This document shows positions 21,596-30,762 of a stretch of DNA of 38,845 nt, piece after piece. A program made the position numbers and the translations under genes. Each line of letters opens with the position of its first letter. The first letter of the stretch is position 1. Source of the DNA: Nitriliruptoraceae bacterium. GTDB taxonomy: Bacteria; Actinomycetota; Nitriliruptoria; Nitriliruptorales; Nitriliruptoraceae. The notes under the pieces were generated by a model. That model was not told the DNA's origin. It saw only the letters and a list, made by a program, of their open reading frames with translations, and made no database searches. Location: NCBI GenBank assembly GCA_007122985.1, contig SKSM01000318.1, forward strand, positions 1 through 38,845, read 5' to 3'.

Positions 21596-22620
21596 GCCGC
21601 CCAACTGGACTCGGACGAGGGCTCGCTGCCCTCATCCCGCCCGCGCCGCAGACCTCGACGGAGACCGCACCGCCCGAGACCGACGGGCCGCCTCCACCCC
21701 CAGAGCAGCCGGCAGCACCCGCGTCGACAGCGACGCAGGAGACCGGCTCGGTGCCGGCCACCGCAGCCACGCTCATCGAGGTGGCGCCGGACCACATCGT
21801 CCCCAACCCGCGCCAGCCGCGGGAGGTGTTCGACCCCGAGGAGCTCGAAGGACTCGCGGTGTCGCTCCGGGATCTCGGGGTGCTCCAACCACTGGTGGTC
21901 CGACCGGTCGACCACGACCACTACGAGCTGATCGCCGGCGAACGACGCTGGCGTGCGGCACAGCTCGCCGAGCTGCCGTCCGTGCCGGTCGTGGTCCGGC
22001 ACACCGACGACATCAACCTGCTGAAGGAAGCGCTGGTCGAGAACATCCACCGGGTGCAGCTCAACCCGCTGGAGGAAGCCGCCGCCTACGAACAGCTGCT
22101 GCAGGAGTTCGGCGTCACCCAGGAGGAGCTCGCCGCTCGGCTCGGCCGCTCCCGCCCCTCGATCAGCAACTCGTTGCGGCTGCTCGCGCTGCCACCGGCC
22201 GTGCAGCGACGGGTCGCCGCGGGCGTGCTCACCGCCGGTCACGCGAAGGCGCTGCTGGCCATCGACGACGCCGATCAGCAGGCGGCCATCGCCGACCGCA
22301 TCGTCAACGAGGGTCTGTCGGTGCGCGCGACCGAGGAGATGATCCGCCTCAGACTGCTCGACGATCCGAAGCAACGCACACCGCAGCGCAAGCGCAGCCC
22401 CACGGCGCCCGGTCTCGTCGAGCTCCAGGACGATCTCTCCGAAGCGCTCGAAGCCCGGGTGCGGATCACCATGGGTGCCCGCAAGGGCAAGCTGGCGGTG
22501 GAGTTCGCGTCCGTCGACGACCTCGAGCGCATCGTCGGGGTCATCGCCGCCGGTCTCGGCCGGCACGCCGACGACGTCGCCTCGCGTGCACAGGCGGTAC
22601 GCGAGGACGACGCGCCCTGA
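21592..22620 (+). CDS. parB: chromosome partitioning protein ParB/Spo0J
   Basis: RPTGLGRGLAALIP..IVPNPRQPREVFDPEELEGLAVSLRDLGVLQPLVVRP..YELIAGERRWRAAQLA..LVENIHRVQLNPLEEA. Confidence 0.97.
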   Translation: MSRPTGLGRGLAALIPPAPQTSTETAPPETDGPPPPPEQPAAPASTATQETGSVPATAATLIEVAPDHIVPNPRQPREVFDPEELEGLAVSLRDLGVLQPLVVRPVDHDHYELIAGERRWRAAQLAELPSVPVVVRHTDDINLLKEALVENIHRVQLNPLEEAAAYEQLLQEFGVTQEELAARLGRSRPSISNSLRLLALPPAVQRRVAAGVLTAGHAKALLAIDDADQQAAIADRIVNEGLSVRATEEMIRLRLLDDPKQRTPQRKRSPTAPGLVELQDDLSEALEARVRITMGARKGKLAVEFASVDDLERIVGVIAAGLGRHADDVASRAQAVREDDAP

Positions 22621-22627
22621 GCCACCT

Positions 22628-22664
22628 GCTCCCGCCGGGTCCGACGCCCGGCCCCTGGGGGAGC
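22628..22664. terminator. hairpin in the convergent parB / rpiA gap, candidate bidirectional terminator
   Basis: Inner stem GCCGGG-TCCGACG-CCCGGC (22634-22652) inside outer arms GCTCCC (22628-22633) and GGGAGC (22659-22664); no U-tract. Confidence 0.5.
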
Positions 22665-22695
22665 GTGTGTCTGGCCGCGCGTGGACCTCGTCGGG

Positions 22696-23400
22696 TCAGC
22701 CGGACAGCGGTGCCGCGTCGTCCGGAGTAGGTCGTGTGACCACCTCGACCTCGTCGCCGTCTGCGAGCAGGGCCTGCTCCGCGAGATCGACGAACAGCCC
22801 GCAGCAGGCAACGCCCGGCAGCACCGAGACCTGGACGTCGGTCACGGCCGGATCCTCGAGTCCGCCGGGACAGCGCGCGTCGAGGATCGCGTTGCCGTTG
22901 TCGGTCACGGTGGGGTCGCCGTCGGCCCCGCGGCGGCGGACAACCTCGAAGCCCAGCCGGTCGAGCTCACGCGAGACCGGCGCCACCGCGAACGGCACCA
23001 CCTCGATCGGCAGCGGGAAGGTGTCGGCCAGGCGATCGACGAGCTTGGTCCGGGTCGCGATCAGGACGAAGCGGCCGGCCATGGTGGCAACGACCTTCTC
23101 GCGCAGCAGGGCGCCACCGCCGCCCTTGGTCGCGGTGAGCTCCCGGTCGAGCTCGTCGGCTCCGTCGATGGCCAGATCGAGCTCATCGACCTCGTCGGGG
23201 GTGGTCAGCGCGATGCCCAGCTGCCGGCACCGCGTCGCGGTCGCCTCGGAGGTCGGCACGGCGACGACGTCCAGCCGGCGCTCAGCCAGTGTGACCAGCA
23301 GGTGCTCCACCGTCGAGCCCGTCCCGAGCCCGAGGCGCATGCCGTCCTCGACCAGCTCGGCGGCTGCCCGTCCGACCGTCTGCTTGCCGACATCGCTCAC
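22696..23400 (-). CDS. rpiA: ribose-5-phosphate isomerase A
   Basis: LGLGTGSTVEHLL..LDLAIDGADELDRELTATKGGGGALLREKVVA..VTDNGNAILDA; GTG start at 23400. Confidence 0.95.
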   Translation of the reverse strand: MSDVGKQTVGRAAAELVEDGMRLGLGTGSTVEHLLVTLAERRLDVVAVPTSEATATRCRQLGIALTTPDEVDELDLAIDGADELDRELTATKGGGGALLREKVVATMAGRFVLIATRTKLVDRLADTFPLPIEVVPFAVAPVSRELDRLGFEVVRRRGADGDPTVTDNGNAILDARCPGGLEDPAVTDVQVSVLPGVACCGLFVDLAEQALLADGDEVEVVTRPTPDDAAPLSG

Positions 23401-24176
23401 GCGGTGCCCTCCTGATCTTCGTCGGCGACCGCCCGCCAACCGGCCAGCAGCACGGCGAGCTCTCCGAGCCCCTCCAGGGTCAGGTCCGGCGTCACCTCGT
23501 CGGTGAGGTCCTGCAGGTGGCCGAACGGCCCCCGGCGCAGCCAGCATGTGCGCAGGCCGGCGGCTGCGGCAGGCAGGACGTCGTTGTCGACCCGGTCCCC
23601 GACGTAGAGCACCCGGGCGGGGTCCGCGGCGCGGGCCAGGTCGAGCACGGCGTCGAAGAAGTCCGGATCGGGTTTCTCCACCCCCAGCTCGGCGGACGTC
23701 GCCACCCGCTCGCAGGGCAGGCCGAGCTGCTCGAGCTCCTCGCGGCGGCTGGCCGGCTGGTTGCCGGCCAGGACGACGGTGACGCCCTGGGCGGCCAGCT
23801 CGTCCAGGCACGGACGCACGTCCGGGTAGAGGTCCTGCTCCTGGAACCCGCCGTAGCGCCGTTCGTGCTCGCTGGCGAGCTCGGCCCAGTCGATGTTCGG
23901 CGCGACGTGGGGGAAGACGGCCCGGTGGTCCTGTCCCTGCACGATCGCCGCCCCGAACACCGCCGCGAAGCTCAGGCGCGACACGCCGACCAGGTCGGCC
24001 CAGATGCCCCACACGCGGGTCTCATCGATCAGGACCTCGCCGATGTCGAACGCCACGGTCGTCGGTGCCGGCCCGGCCAGCCCGGTCACGTCCCGGGGGT
24101 CGTCGACGGACGGGTCCGCGTCGGCGCTGCCGGACGCGGCGCGTCCCCCGTGCGTGCCGTCACCACCGACGCTCAC
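23397..24176 (-). CDS. HAD-family hydrolase
   Basis: TVAFDIGEVLIDETRVWGIWADLVGV..VVLAGNQP..GVEKPDPDFFDAVLDLARAADPARVLYVGDRVDNDVLPAAAAGLRTCWLRRG; GTG start overlaps ddl stop (GTGA). Confidence 0.88.
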   Translation of the reverse strand: MSVGGDGTHGGRAASGSADADPSVDDPRDVTGLAGPAPTTVAFDIGEVLIDETRVWGIWADLVGVSRLSFAAVFGAAIVQGQDHRAVFPHVAPNIDWAELASEHERRYGGFQEQDLYPDVRPCLDELAAQGVTVVLAGNQPASRREELEQLGLPCERVATSAELGVEKPDPDFFDAVLDLARAADPARVLYVGDRVDNDVLPAAAAGLRTCWLRRGPFGHLQDLTDEVTPDLTLEGLGELAVLLAGWRAVADEDQEGTA

Positions 24177-25126
24177 CCACCACTCCGGACGGTGTCGCGC
24201 AGGGCCAGCGACGCCAGGCGTTCGCACAGCTCGGTGAACCCGAGTTCGGCGGCGTCCGCAGCCAGCGGGGTCAGCGAGGTGTCGGTCAGCCCGGGGCAGG
24301 TGTCGAGCTCCAGCAGCCACGGTCGGCCGTCGGCATCGACGATCAGGTCGGCTCGTGAGACGTGGCGCGCACCGATGGCGTCCACGGCCGTCAACGCGGT
24401 CGCCTCGCAGGCGTCGCGGACCTGAGGGTCGAGCCGTGCCGGGGCGTGGAACTCCGTCGCCCCGGCGGTGTAGCGCGCGGCGAAGTCGTAGGCGCCCTCC
24501 TTGGGGTGGATCTCCACGGCCGGCAGCGGACGGCCGTCCAGCACCGTCACGGCGATCTCCGTGCCGTGGACGAACCGTTCGACCAGGACGGAGTCCGCGT
24601 AGCTGAACGCACCGACGATGGCCTCGGGCAGCCGGGCCGGATCGTGGACGATCGTCAGACCGAGCGCAGATCCGCCGGTGGCGGGCTTGACCACCAGCGG
24701 CGAGCCGAGCGCGTCGGCGACGTGCCCCACGGTGGCGGCCGCCCCCATCTCTCGGAACGCCAGCTGGCTGAGCGTGACGCGGTCGGGCACGTGCAGCCCG
24801 GCGCGGGCGTAGAGCCCCTGCGCGATCGGCTTGTTCCACGCCAGGGAGGACGCGAGCACGTCGGGCCCGGTGTAGGGCAGGCCGATCAGCTCGAGCAGCG
24901 ACTGCACCGTGCCGTCCTCACCCGCGGCGCCGTGCAGCGCGAGGAACGCCAGGTCGAAGCCGCCGCGCTCCAGGGTCGGCACCAGGTCGGCGTCGACGTC
25001 CAGCCGTGTGACCTGGTAGCCCACCTCGGTCAGCGCGTCGGCGACACGGCGCCCCGACCGCAGGCTCACTTCACGTTCGAGCGAGATGCCGCCGCTGAGG
25101 ACGGCGACGGACGTCGGCTGGGACAT
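24173..25126 (-). CDS. ddl: D-alanine--D-alanine ligase family protein
   Basis: VAVLSGGISLEREVSLRSGRRVADAL..FLALHGAAGEDGTVQSLLELIGLPYTG..SRADLIVDADGRPWLLELDTCPGLTDTSLTPLAA. Confidence 0.92.
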   Translation of the reverse strand: MSQPTSVAVLSGGISLEREVSLRSGRRVADALTEVGYQVTRLDVDADLVPTLERGGFDLAFLALHGAAGEDGTVQSLLELIGLPYTGPDVLASSLAWNKPIAQGLYARAGLHVPDRVTLSQLAFREMGAAATVGHVADALGSPLVVKPATGGSALGLTIVHDPARLPEAIVGAFSYADSVLVERFVHGTEIAVTVLDGRPLPAVEIHPKEGAYDFAARYTAGATEFHAPARLDPQVRDACEATALTAVDAIGARHVSRADLIVDADGRPWLLELDTCPGLTDTSLTPLAADAAELGFTELCERLASLALRDTVRSGG

Positions 25127-25170
25127 CGGTGGCTCCTGGACGTCGAGGTGTCGGGTCGGGACGGCGGCGG

Positions 25171-26463
25171 TCAGCCGCCGCGGTTGCCGGTCGGGCCTTC
25201 GTGACGCCGCCGGGCGGGCGGGACGTCGTCGCCGAAGACGGCCCTGACCAGGTCGAGCTCCTCGTGCAGCAGCTCACCGAGCCGCGCCACGCCGTCGCCG
25301 ATGCGTGCCACCTCGGGGTAGCTGAAGCACAGCCGTGCCTGCTGCCCGCCGTTGCCGTCGGCGTAGAACCCGCGGCCGGGGACGTAGGCGACGCGGTGGT
25401 TGACCGCCTTGGCGAGCAGGTCGGAGGTGTCGATGCCCGCGGGCACGGTCAGCCAGACGTAGAAGGCTCCGGCGGGCACGGTCCAGTCGACACCGTCGGG
25501 CATGTGCTCCGAGAGCGAGCCGAGCATGGCCTCGGCCTTCTCGTGGTAGACGGTGGTGAACCGCTTGATCTGCTCGCGCCACGGCTGCGAGACGAGCCAG
25601 CGCTCCACGATCATCTGGGTCAGGTTCGAGGGGCAGAGGTCGGCGGCCTCCCGCAGCAGCACGAGCTTGTCGCGGATCGGTGCGGGTGCCGCGATCCAGC
25701 CGGTGCGCAGGCCCGGTGCGATGGTCTTGGAGACCGTGCCGACGTAGACCACCCGGTCGGGGATCAGCTCGCGCAGCGAGGGGTTGGTCCGACCGGCGAA
25801 GTCCAGCAGCCCGTACGGGTTGTCCTCGAGGATCAGCAGGTCATGCTGCTCGGCGAGCTCGGCGAGCCGGTGGCGGCGTTCCACCGTGAGCGACACACCC
25901 GCCGGGTTCTGGTGGTTGGGGATGGTGTAGAGCAGCTTGGGTCGCCGGCCGTCGGCGGCGATGCGCGCGAGCTCGTCTTCGAGCAGGTCGATCCGTAGGC
26001 CGTCTGCGTCCATGTCGATGTGGCGGACCTCGGCCTGGTGGCTGTTCAGCGCGCCGAGGCCACCGACGTAGGTGGGGCCCTCCGCCAGCACGATGTCACC
26101 GGGGTCGACGAAGCACTTGGCGATCAGCTCCAGTGCCTGCTGGCCGCCCACGGTGACGATCAGTTCGTCGGTGCGGCCGGGGACACCCTCGTGGCGCATC
26201 ACCTCGACGAGCAGTTCGCGGAGCTGTTCGCGGCCCTGGCCCCCGCCGTACTGCAGCGCCGTGGCGCCGTCCTCGCGGATCACCTGGGCGGTGACCGCCT
26301 CGACCGCTTCCATGTCCAGCACCGACGTGTCGGGCATGCCGCCGGCGAACGAGACGACCTCCGGGCGGGAGGCGACTGCGAAGAGGGCACGTATCTCCGA
26401 CGCGCGCATGCCACGCACCCGGGCGGCGTAGCGCTCGAGGTACGGATCGGTGTCGACGCGCAT
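25171..26463 (-). CDS. PLP-dependent aminotransferase (MocR/2-aminoadipate-transaminase-like, no HTH)
   Basis: VVSFAGGMPDTSVLD..LQYGGGQGREQLRELL..VTVGGQQALELIAKCFVDPGDIVLAEGPTYVGGLGAL..NHQNPAG..VGTVSKTIAPGLRTGWIAAP. Confidence 0.93.
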   Translation of the reverse strand: MRVDTDPYLERYAARVRGMRASEIRALFAVASRPEVVSFAGGMPDTSVLDMEAVEAVTAQVIREDGATALQYGGGQGREQLRELLVEVMRHEGVPGRTDELIVTVGGQQALELIAKCFVDPGDIVLAEGPTYVGGLGALNSHQAEVRHIDMDADGLRIDLLEDELARIAADGRRPKLLYTIPNHQNPAGVSLTVERRHRLAELAEQHDLLILEDNPYGLLDFAGRTNPSLRELIPDRVVYVGTVSKTIAPGLRTGWIAAPAPIRDKLVLLREAADLCPSNLTQMIVERWLVSQPWREQIKRFTTVYHEKAEAMLGSLSEHMPDGVDWTVPAGAFYVWLTVPAGIDTSDLLAKAVNHRVAYVPGRGFYADGNGGQQARLCFSYPEVARIGDGVARLGELLHEELDLVRAVFGDDVPPARRRHEGPTGNRGG

Positions 26464-26668
26464 TCGTGGCCTCCCGTCCGCGCCCTGGGTGCTGCCGGCC
26501 CGGCTGGCCGAGCCGGACGGTCCACCGGGCCGGGGCCGTGCGGCCGTTCGGCGCGCACGGCTGTGGCGCTAGCATCGGAGCGTAGCGAGCGCCCCCGGGT
26601 GCTCCGGGCACCGTCTGTTGGCGACACGCCCGACCCGGTGCGGCACGGCCCCGATCGCAGGAGTGCCG

Positions 26669-26827
26669 GTGAGCGAACAGGTGGATGGGCACAGCACCGC
26701 GCCGGAGCGCCCGGTCGCGCCCGGCGGATGGAAGCGGGTCCTGATCGGGTTCGCGATCGGGCTGGCGGCCGGCGCCCTGGTTGCGCTGGTGCTGCCCCGC
26801 GACGACGGTCCGCGTCGGGTGAGCTGA
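26669..26827 (+). CDS. small single-pass membrane protein
   Basis: VSEQVDGHSTAPERPVAPGGWKRVLIGFAIGLAAGALVALVLPRDDGPRRVS; GTG start, followed 4 nt later by the GNAT gene. Confidence 0.5.
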   Translation: MSEQVDGHSTAPERPVAPGGWKRVLIGFAIGLAAGALVALVLPRDDGPRRVS

Positions 26828-26831
26828 GCCG

Positions 26832-27515
26832 ATGGCGCGCCAGGTGACCGCGCTGACCAGCGGCGACGTCGACCGGCTGCCGGCGCCGTGCCGGTGGTGT
26901 CTGTTCTGGGAGCTCGGGGCTGCCTGCCCCCAGCCGCGCACCGAGCCGGCGGTCCCGGGCCTGGCGCTCGAGCGGCCACCGGAGCGACCCCAGGAGCGCA
27001 AGCGCGCCTGGGTCTCCCAGCGTGTCGAGGAGGGCCACCCGCCGGGGCGCATCGTCACGGTGGACGACGAGGTGGTGGGCTTTGCGCTGTTCGGTCCCTC
27101 CCGCGCCTTCGCCCCCAGGGCGTCGCTGATCCCCGGTCCGAGTGCGGACGCGTTGCTGCTGGCCACGGTGTGGATCGCACCGACCCACCGTGAGCACGGG
27201 CTCGGACGGCTGCTGCTGCAGGCCGCGGTCAAGGAGGCGATCCGCCAGGACCGCACCGGCGTCGAGGTCCACGCCGATCGACGGTGGCGTGACCGCGCCT
27301 GTGTCCTGCCCGCGACCTGGCTGCTGCACGAGGGGTTCACCGTTCACCGCGAGCATCCCCGTACCCCGCTGCTGCGGCTGGACGTGCGCCGGACGGTGCG
27401 CTGGGCCGGCCCGCTCGAGCACGCCTGGGACGAGGTCCTCGCGCGGCTGCCGCGCCGCTCGCCGGGCACCGTGCGGGCCGGCGACCACGCCGCACCGCCC
27501 GGCCGCCGCGGGTAG
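26832..27515 (+). CDS. GNAT-family N-acetyltransferase
   Basis: GRIVTVDDEVVGFALFGPSRAF..LLATVWIAPTHREHGLGRLLLQAAVKEAIRQDRTGVEVHADR: acetyl-CoA-binding HREHGLGRLL. Confidence 0.82.
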   Translation: MARQVTALTSGDVDRLPAPCRWCLFWELGAACPQPRTEPAVPGLALERPPERPQERKRAWVSQRVEEGHPPGRIVTVDDEVVGFALFGPSRAFAPRASLIPGPSADALLLATVWIAPTHREHGLGRLLLQAAVKEAIRQDRTGVEVHADRRWRDRACVLPATWLLHEGFTVHREHPRTPLLRLDVRRTVRWAGPLEHAWDEVLARLPRRSPGTVRAGDHAAPPGRRG

Positions 27516-27641
27516 GGGACGACCGGACCGATGCGTGCAGCCGGGGCGCGGTACCGTCCCAGGAGTCGTTCGACATCGAGAGACCGCCCATCCGCAGTCG
27601 GAGTGGACACCTCGGTGCCTCGGTCCGAGAGGTGATCACCC

Positions 27642-28862
27642 GTGCGCGCCTACCGTGAGCTGTTCGGCCACCGTGACGCGCGGTGGCCGCTGCTCACCTC
27701 CAGCATCGCACGGCTGACGCCGGGCATGATCCTGTTCGGGATCCTGCTGCTCATGCGCGACGTCGGCTACGACTACGCGGCGGTCGGGCTGGTCACCGCC
27801 GGCCACCAGATCGGGATCGGGCTCGGCTCACCGATCCAGGGGCGGCTCGCCGACCGGTTCGGGCAGGTCCGGGTGCTCGTGCCCGACGCCGGGCTCTACC
27901 TGTTGGGGACGCTGGCCATCGCCGGGCTCACGCTCGGCGAGGCGAGCCCCGTGGTCCTGCTGGCGGTCACGGTGCTGACCGGTGCGGTCTACCCCCCGGT
28001 CACCGCCTGCGCGCGCGTGTTGCTGTCACGGCTGTTTCCCACCGGGCAGGTGCGCGAGACCGCCTTCGCGGTGTCGACCATCGCGGTGGAGCTCGGGTTC
28101 GTGGTGGGGCCACTGGCCGCCGCCGGTGTCGCGGTCACCGCCGGACCGGCGTGGGCGGTGATCATCGCCGGGGTCGCGTCCACGCTCGGCGCCGGCAGCT
28201 ACAGCGCGACCGGTGCCGCGCGTGCGATGCCGCGGCGTGAGCTCGGCACGCGGCGCGTCGGTGCACTGCGTGCGGTTGGTGTGCGGGTGCTGGTGGTCTC
28301 GATCGGCTTCATCGCGGTCGCGATCGGGGTGGTCGAGATCGTGGTCCCCGCGGTGGCCGAGACCGCGGGCCACTCGGCGGCGGCCGGGAGCGTGCTGTTG
28401 GCAGCGATCGCCGCGGGAAGCCTGCTCGGGGGGCTGATCTACGGCGGACGAGCCTGGCCGGGCACGCTGGTACAGCGGGTGCGGGTGCTCGTCGCCGCCC
28501 TGGTGGGTGGCCTGGCACTGGTGGCGGTCGCCACCGACGACCTCGTGGTGTTCGGCGCGGCGCTGTTCGTCGGTGGGGTGTTCCTGGCGCCGACGATGAT
28601 CTGCACCTTCCAACTGCTCGACGACAACGCGATCAGGGGCACGCAGGTCGAGGCGCAGTCCTGGCTGCAGACCTCGGTCGTGCTCGGCATCGCTCTTGGA
28701 ACCGCGGCTGCCGGCCTGGTGGTCGACCGAGCCGGACCCCGATGGGCGTTCCTGGCCGGAGCGGCCGCGGTCGCGGTGGGCGCGGTGGTCGTCAACGCGT
28801 CGTCGCGGGCCATCACCCCGGCGCGGTCGGCCGAGCCGCGCACGGGCGTCCCGGTCGAGTGA
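27642..28862 (+). CDS. MFS transporter
   Basis: About 12 hydrophobic segments; GSPIQGRLADRFGQVRVL (MFS loop 2-3 motif); GTG start. Confidence 0.88.
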   Translation: MRAYRELFGHRDARWPLLTSSIARLTPGMILFGILLLMRDVGYDYAAVGLVTAGHQIGIGLGSPIQGRLADRFGQVRVLVPDAGLYLLGTLAIAGLTLGEASPVVLLAVTVLTGAVYPPVTACARVLLSRLFPTGQVRETAFAVSTIAVELGFVVGPLAAAGVAVTAGPAWAVIIAGVASTLGAGSYSATGAARAMPRRELGTRRVGALRAVGVRVLVVSIGFIAVAIGVVEIVVPAVAETAGHSAAAGSVLLAAIAAGSLLGGLIYGGRAWPGTLVQRVRVLVAALVGGLALVAVATDDLVVFGAALFVGGVFLAPTMICTFQLLDDNAIRGTQVEAQSWLQTSVVLGIALGTAAAGLVVDRAGPRWAFLAGAAAVAVGAVVVNASSRAITPARSAEPRTGVPVE

Positions 28863-28866
28863 CCGG

Positions 28867-29946
28867 TCAGCCCACCGGGACCGGGCCGCCCACGAGGAAC
28901 CGGGCCAGCGCGTCGGTGAGGGCGCTTGCGATCCGCTGCTGGTGCTGGGGGTCGCACAGCTGACGGCCCTCGTCCGGGTGGGTCAGGAACCCCGGCTCGA
29001 GCACGACGGCTGGTGCGCGCGAGGCCCGCAGGATGGTCATGGTGCCCGGATGGGTGCGGCAGTCGGCGGTGCCGGTGACGTCGAGGACGGCCCCGAGGCA
29101 CAGCTCGCTGAGCCACCGGCCGCGGTCGGAGATCTGCGCGTCGGTGCCGAAGTAGGTCGCGGCCGCGCCGCGGGCGTTGGGCGACCGGTCGCCGTTGAGG
29201 TGGATCGAGAGGATCGCCTCGACGTCCTCGTCGTTGGCGTGGGCGGCGCGATCCTCGGGCGTCGGGGTCGTCGTGGGACCGCGGCTGAGCACAACGTGGG
29301 CCCCGAGCGCTGCCAGGCGGCCCTCGATCGCCGTCGCGATCCGCCAGGTCACCTCGTGCTCGCGGGTGCCGTCCGGGCCTGCGCGGCCGGGATCGTCGAC
29401 GCCGCGCGCCGGGTCGATCATCAGACGGGCGCCGGCGACGGTCAGGCGGGTGGGCTGGCGCAGGGACTCCCGCTCGCGCACCGCCGCCGCTGACGCCTCC
29501 TGGTGCTGCCGGTGGAAGCGGACCAGCACGTCGACGGTCGTCGGACCTGCGATACCGTCGACCAGGAGGCCGGCGTTGAGCTGGAACTCCCGTACGGCAT
29601 CGAAGGTCTGCGGGCCGTAGAGCCCGTCGTCGTGGCCGGCGTCGAAGCCGAGCCGGTTGAGCCGCCGCTGCAGGTCGCGCACGTCGTCGCCGCGTACCAA
29701 CGGTCGGGTCAGGTAGAGCATCCGGTCGCCCAGCCGGTAGGAGGCGCCGACCAGTTCGTGCCAGGTCTCCGGTCCGACGACGCCGTCGGCGCGCAGCCCC
29801 CGCTGCTGCTGGAAGGTCCTGACGGCGTCCTCGGTCGCCCGGTCGAACACACCGGGGTCGGCGTTCCATGCCAGGCCGATGTCGCCGAGGCGACGTTGGA
29901 CGTCGCTGACCTCGGCGCCCACCTGGCCGCGTCGGATCGTTTCCAC
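28867..29946 (-). CDS. cwlM: CwlM-like peptidoglycan-binding / N-acetylmuramoyl-L-alanine amidase domain protein
   Basis: Two PG_binding_1 repeats (GAEVSDVQRRLGDIGLAW..; GDDVRDLQRRLNRLGFDAGHDDGLYGPQTFDAVREFQLNAGL) and Amidase_3 features (ANDEDVEAILSIHLNGD..VVLEPGFLTHPDEG). Confidence 0.85.
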   Translation of the reverse strand: METIRRGQVGAEVSDVQRRLGDIGLAWNADPGVFDRATEDAVRTFQQQRGLRADGVVGPETWHELVGASYRLGDRMLYLTRPLVRGDDVRDLQRRLNRLGFDAGHDDGLYGPQTFDAVREFQLNAGLLVDGIAGPTTVDVLVRFHRQHQEASAAAVRERESLRQPTRLTVAGARLMIDPARGVDDPGRAGPDGTREHEVTWRIATAIEGRLAALGAHVVLSRGPTTTPTPEDRAAHANDEDVEAILSIHLNGDRSPNARGAAATYFGTDAQISDRGRWLSELCLGAVLDVTGTADCRTHPGTMTILRASRAPAVVLEPGFLTHPDEGRQLCDPQHQQRIASALTDALARFLVGGPVPVG

Positions 29947-29983
29947 CGACGCGCAGGGTAGGCGCCGCACGGCGCGGCGCGGA

Positions 29984-30631
29984 TCAGCCGACGGCCACGG
30001 CCTGGTCGCTTGCCACGTCCCGGACGTAGATGTCGCCCTCGAGATGGAAGCCGACCCGCTCGAGGTAGCGGCGGTGCTCCTTGGTCAGGGCCGTCGCCTC
30101 CAGGGTGCGGATCCCGTGGGCAGCGAAGATCTCGGTCTTCTCGAAGAACGCGCTGCCGGGGCGCATGTCACGGTGCGCCTTGGTGACGTAGTCGAGCTCG
30201 ATCCGCGAGACCTGGTTGACGGGGCGGGTGGCAAGGACCGCACCGACCGGCGTCTCGTCGCGGAGCACGAACCATGCCAGGTGGTCGTCGCGGGGCTCTG
30301 GAGCGTCGGGCTGGAACCGCCGGATGTAGTCGAGGCGAAAGCAGATGAAGCGGCGCAGCATCGGGCTGTCGGGTGGGACCTCGATCGCGTCGAAGTAGCC
30401 GCTGGCGCGCTCCCGGGCGATCCGGACCAGGTAGTAGATGTCGATCAGCACGATCGCGCCGTTGGTCAGCACCACCGGCATGGCGCCGATCAGGATCCCG
30501 TAGACGGTGAAGACGCTCGCTCCGACGAGGTTGACGATGCGCAGCTTGAGGACCGATGCCATCAGCAGGCTGAGCACGACGAGCGCCGAGCCGGTGTAGC
30601 CGATCAGTTCGTAGAAGGTGGCGGTGTCCAC
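29984..30631 (-). CDS. YgjV-like membrane domain fused to an acetyltransferase-like domain
   Basis: LIGYTGSALVVLSLLMASVLKLRIVNLVGASVFTVYGILIGAMPVVLTNGAIVLIDIYYLVRI followed by LAWFVLRDETPVGAVLATRP..IRTLEATALTKEHRRYLERVGFHLEGDIYVRDV. Confidence 0.75.
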   Translation of the reverse strand: MDTATFYELIGYTGSALVVLSLLMASVLKLRIVNLVGASVFTVYGILIGAMPVVLTNGAIVLIDIYYLVRIARERASGYFDAIEVPPDSPMLRRFICFRLDYIRRFQPDAPEPRDDHLAWFVLRDETPVGAVLATRPVNQVSRIELDYVTKAHRDMRPGSAFFEKTEIFAAHGIRTLEATALTKEHRRYLERVGFHLEGDIYVRDVASDQAVAVG

Positions 30632-30692
30632 GGGTTCTCCGGGTGCCCGCTGGGTCGGGCGGTCGTAGGGGTGTGCTGTGGGAACGACGTAG

Positions 30693-30725
30693 GACGCGCC
30701 CCGGGGGGGGCACCCGGGGCGCGTC
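30693..30725. terminator. strong GC hairpin, candidate terminator downstream of trxA
   Basis: Perfect 13-bp stem GACGCGCCCCGGG / CCCGGGGCGCGTC around a 7-nt loop GGGGGCA; no U-tract. Confidence 0.65.
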
Positions 30726-30762
30726 GCGGTGGGGCGTGCGCGCGTGGTTCGGGACCTGCGGG

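Noticed and set aside
28439-29869. 476-aa minus-strand ORF overlapping the MFS transporter and CwlM-like genes
   Set aside because: Out of frame with the clearly conserved CwlM-like protein; composition is spurious.
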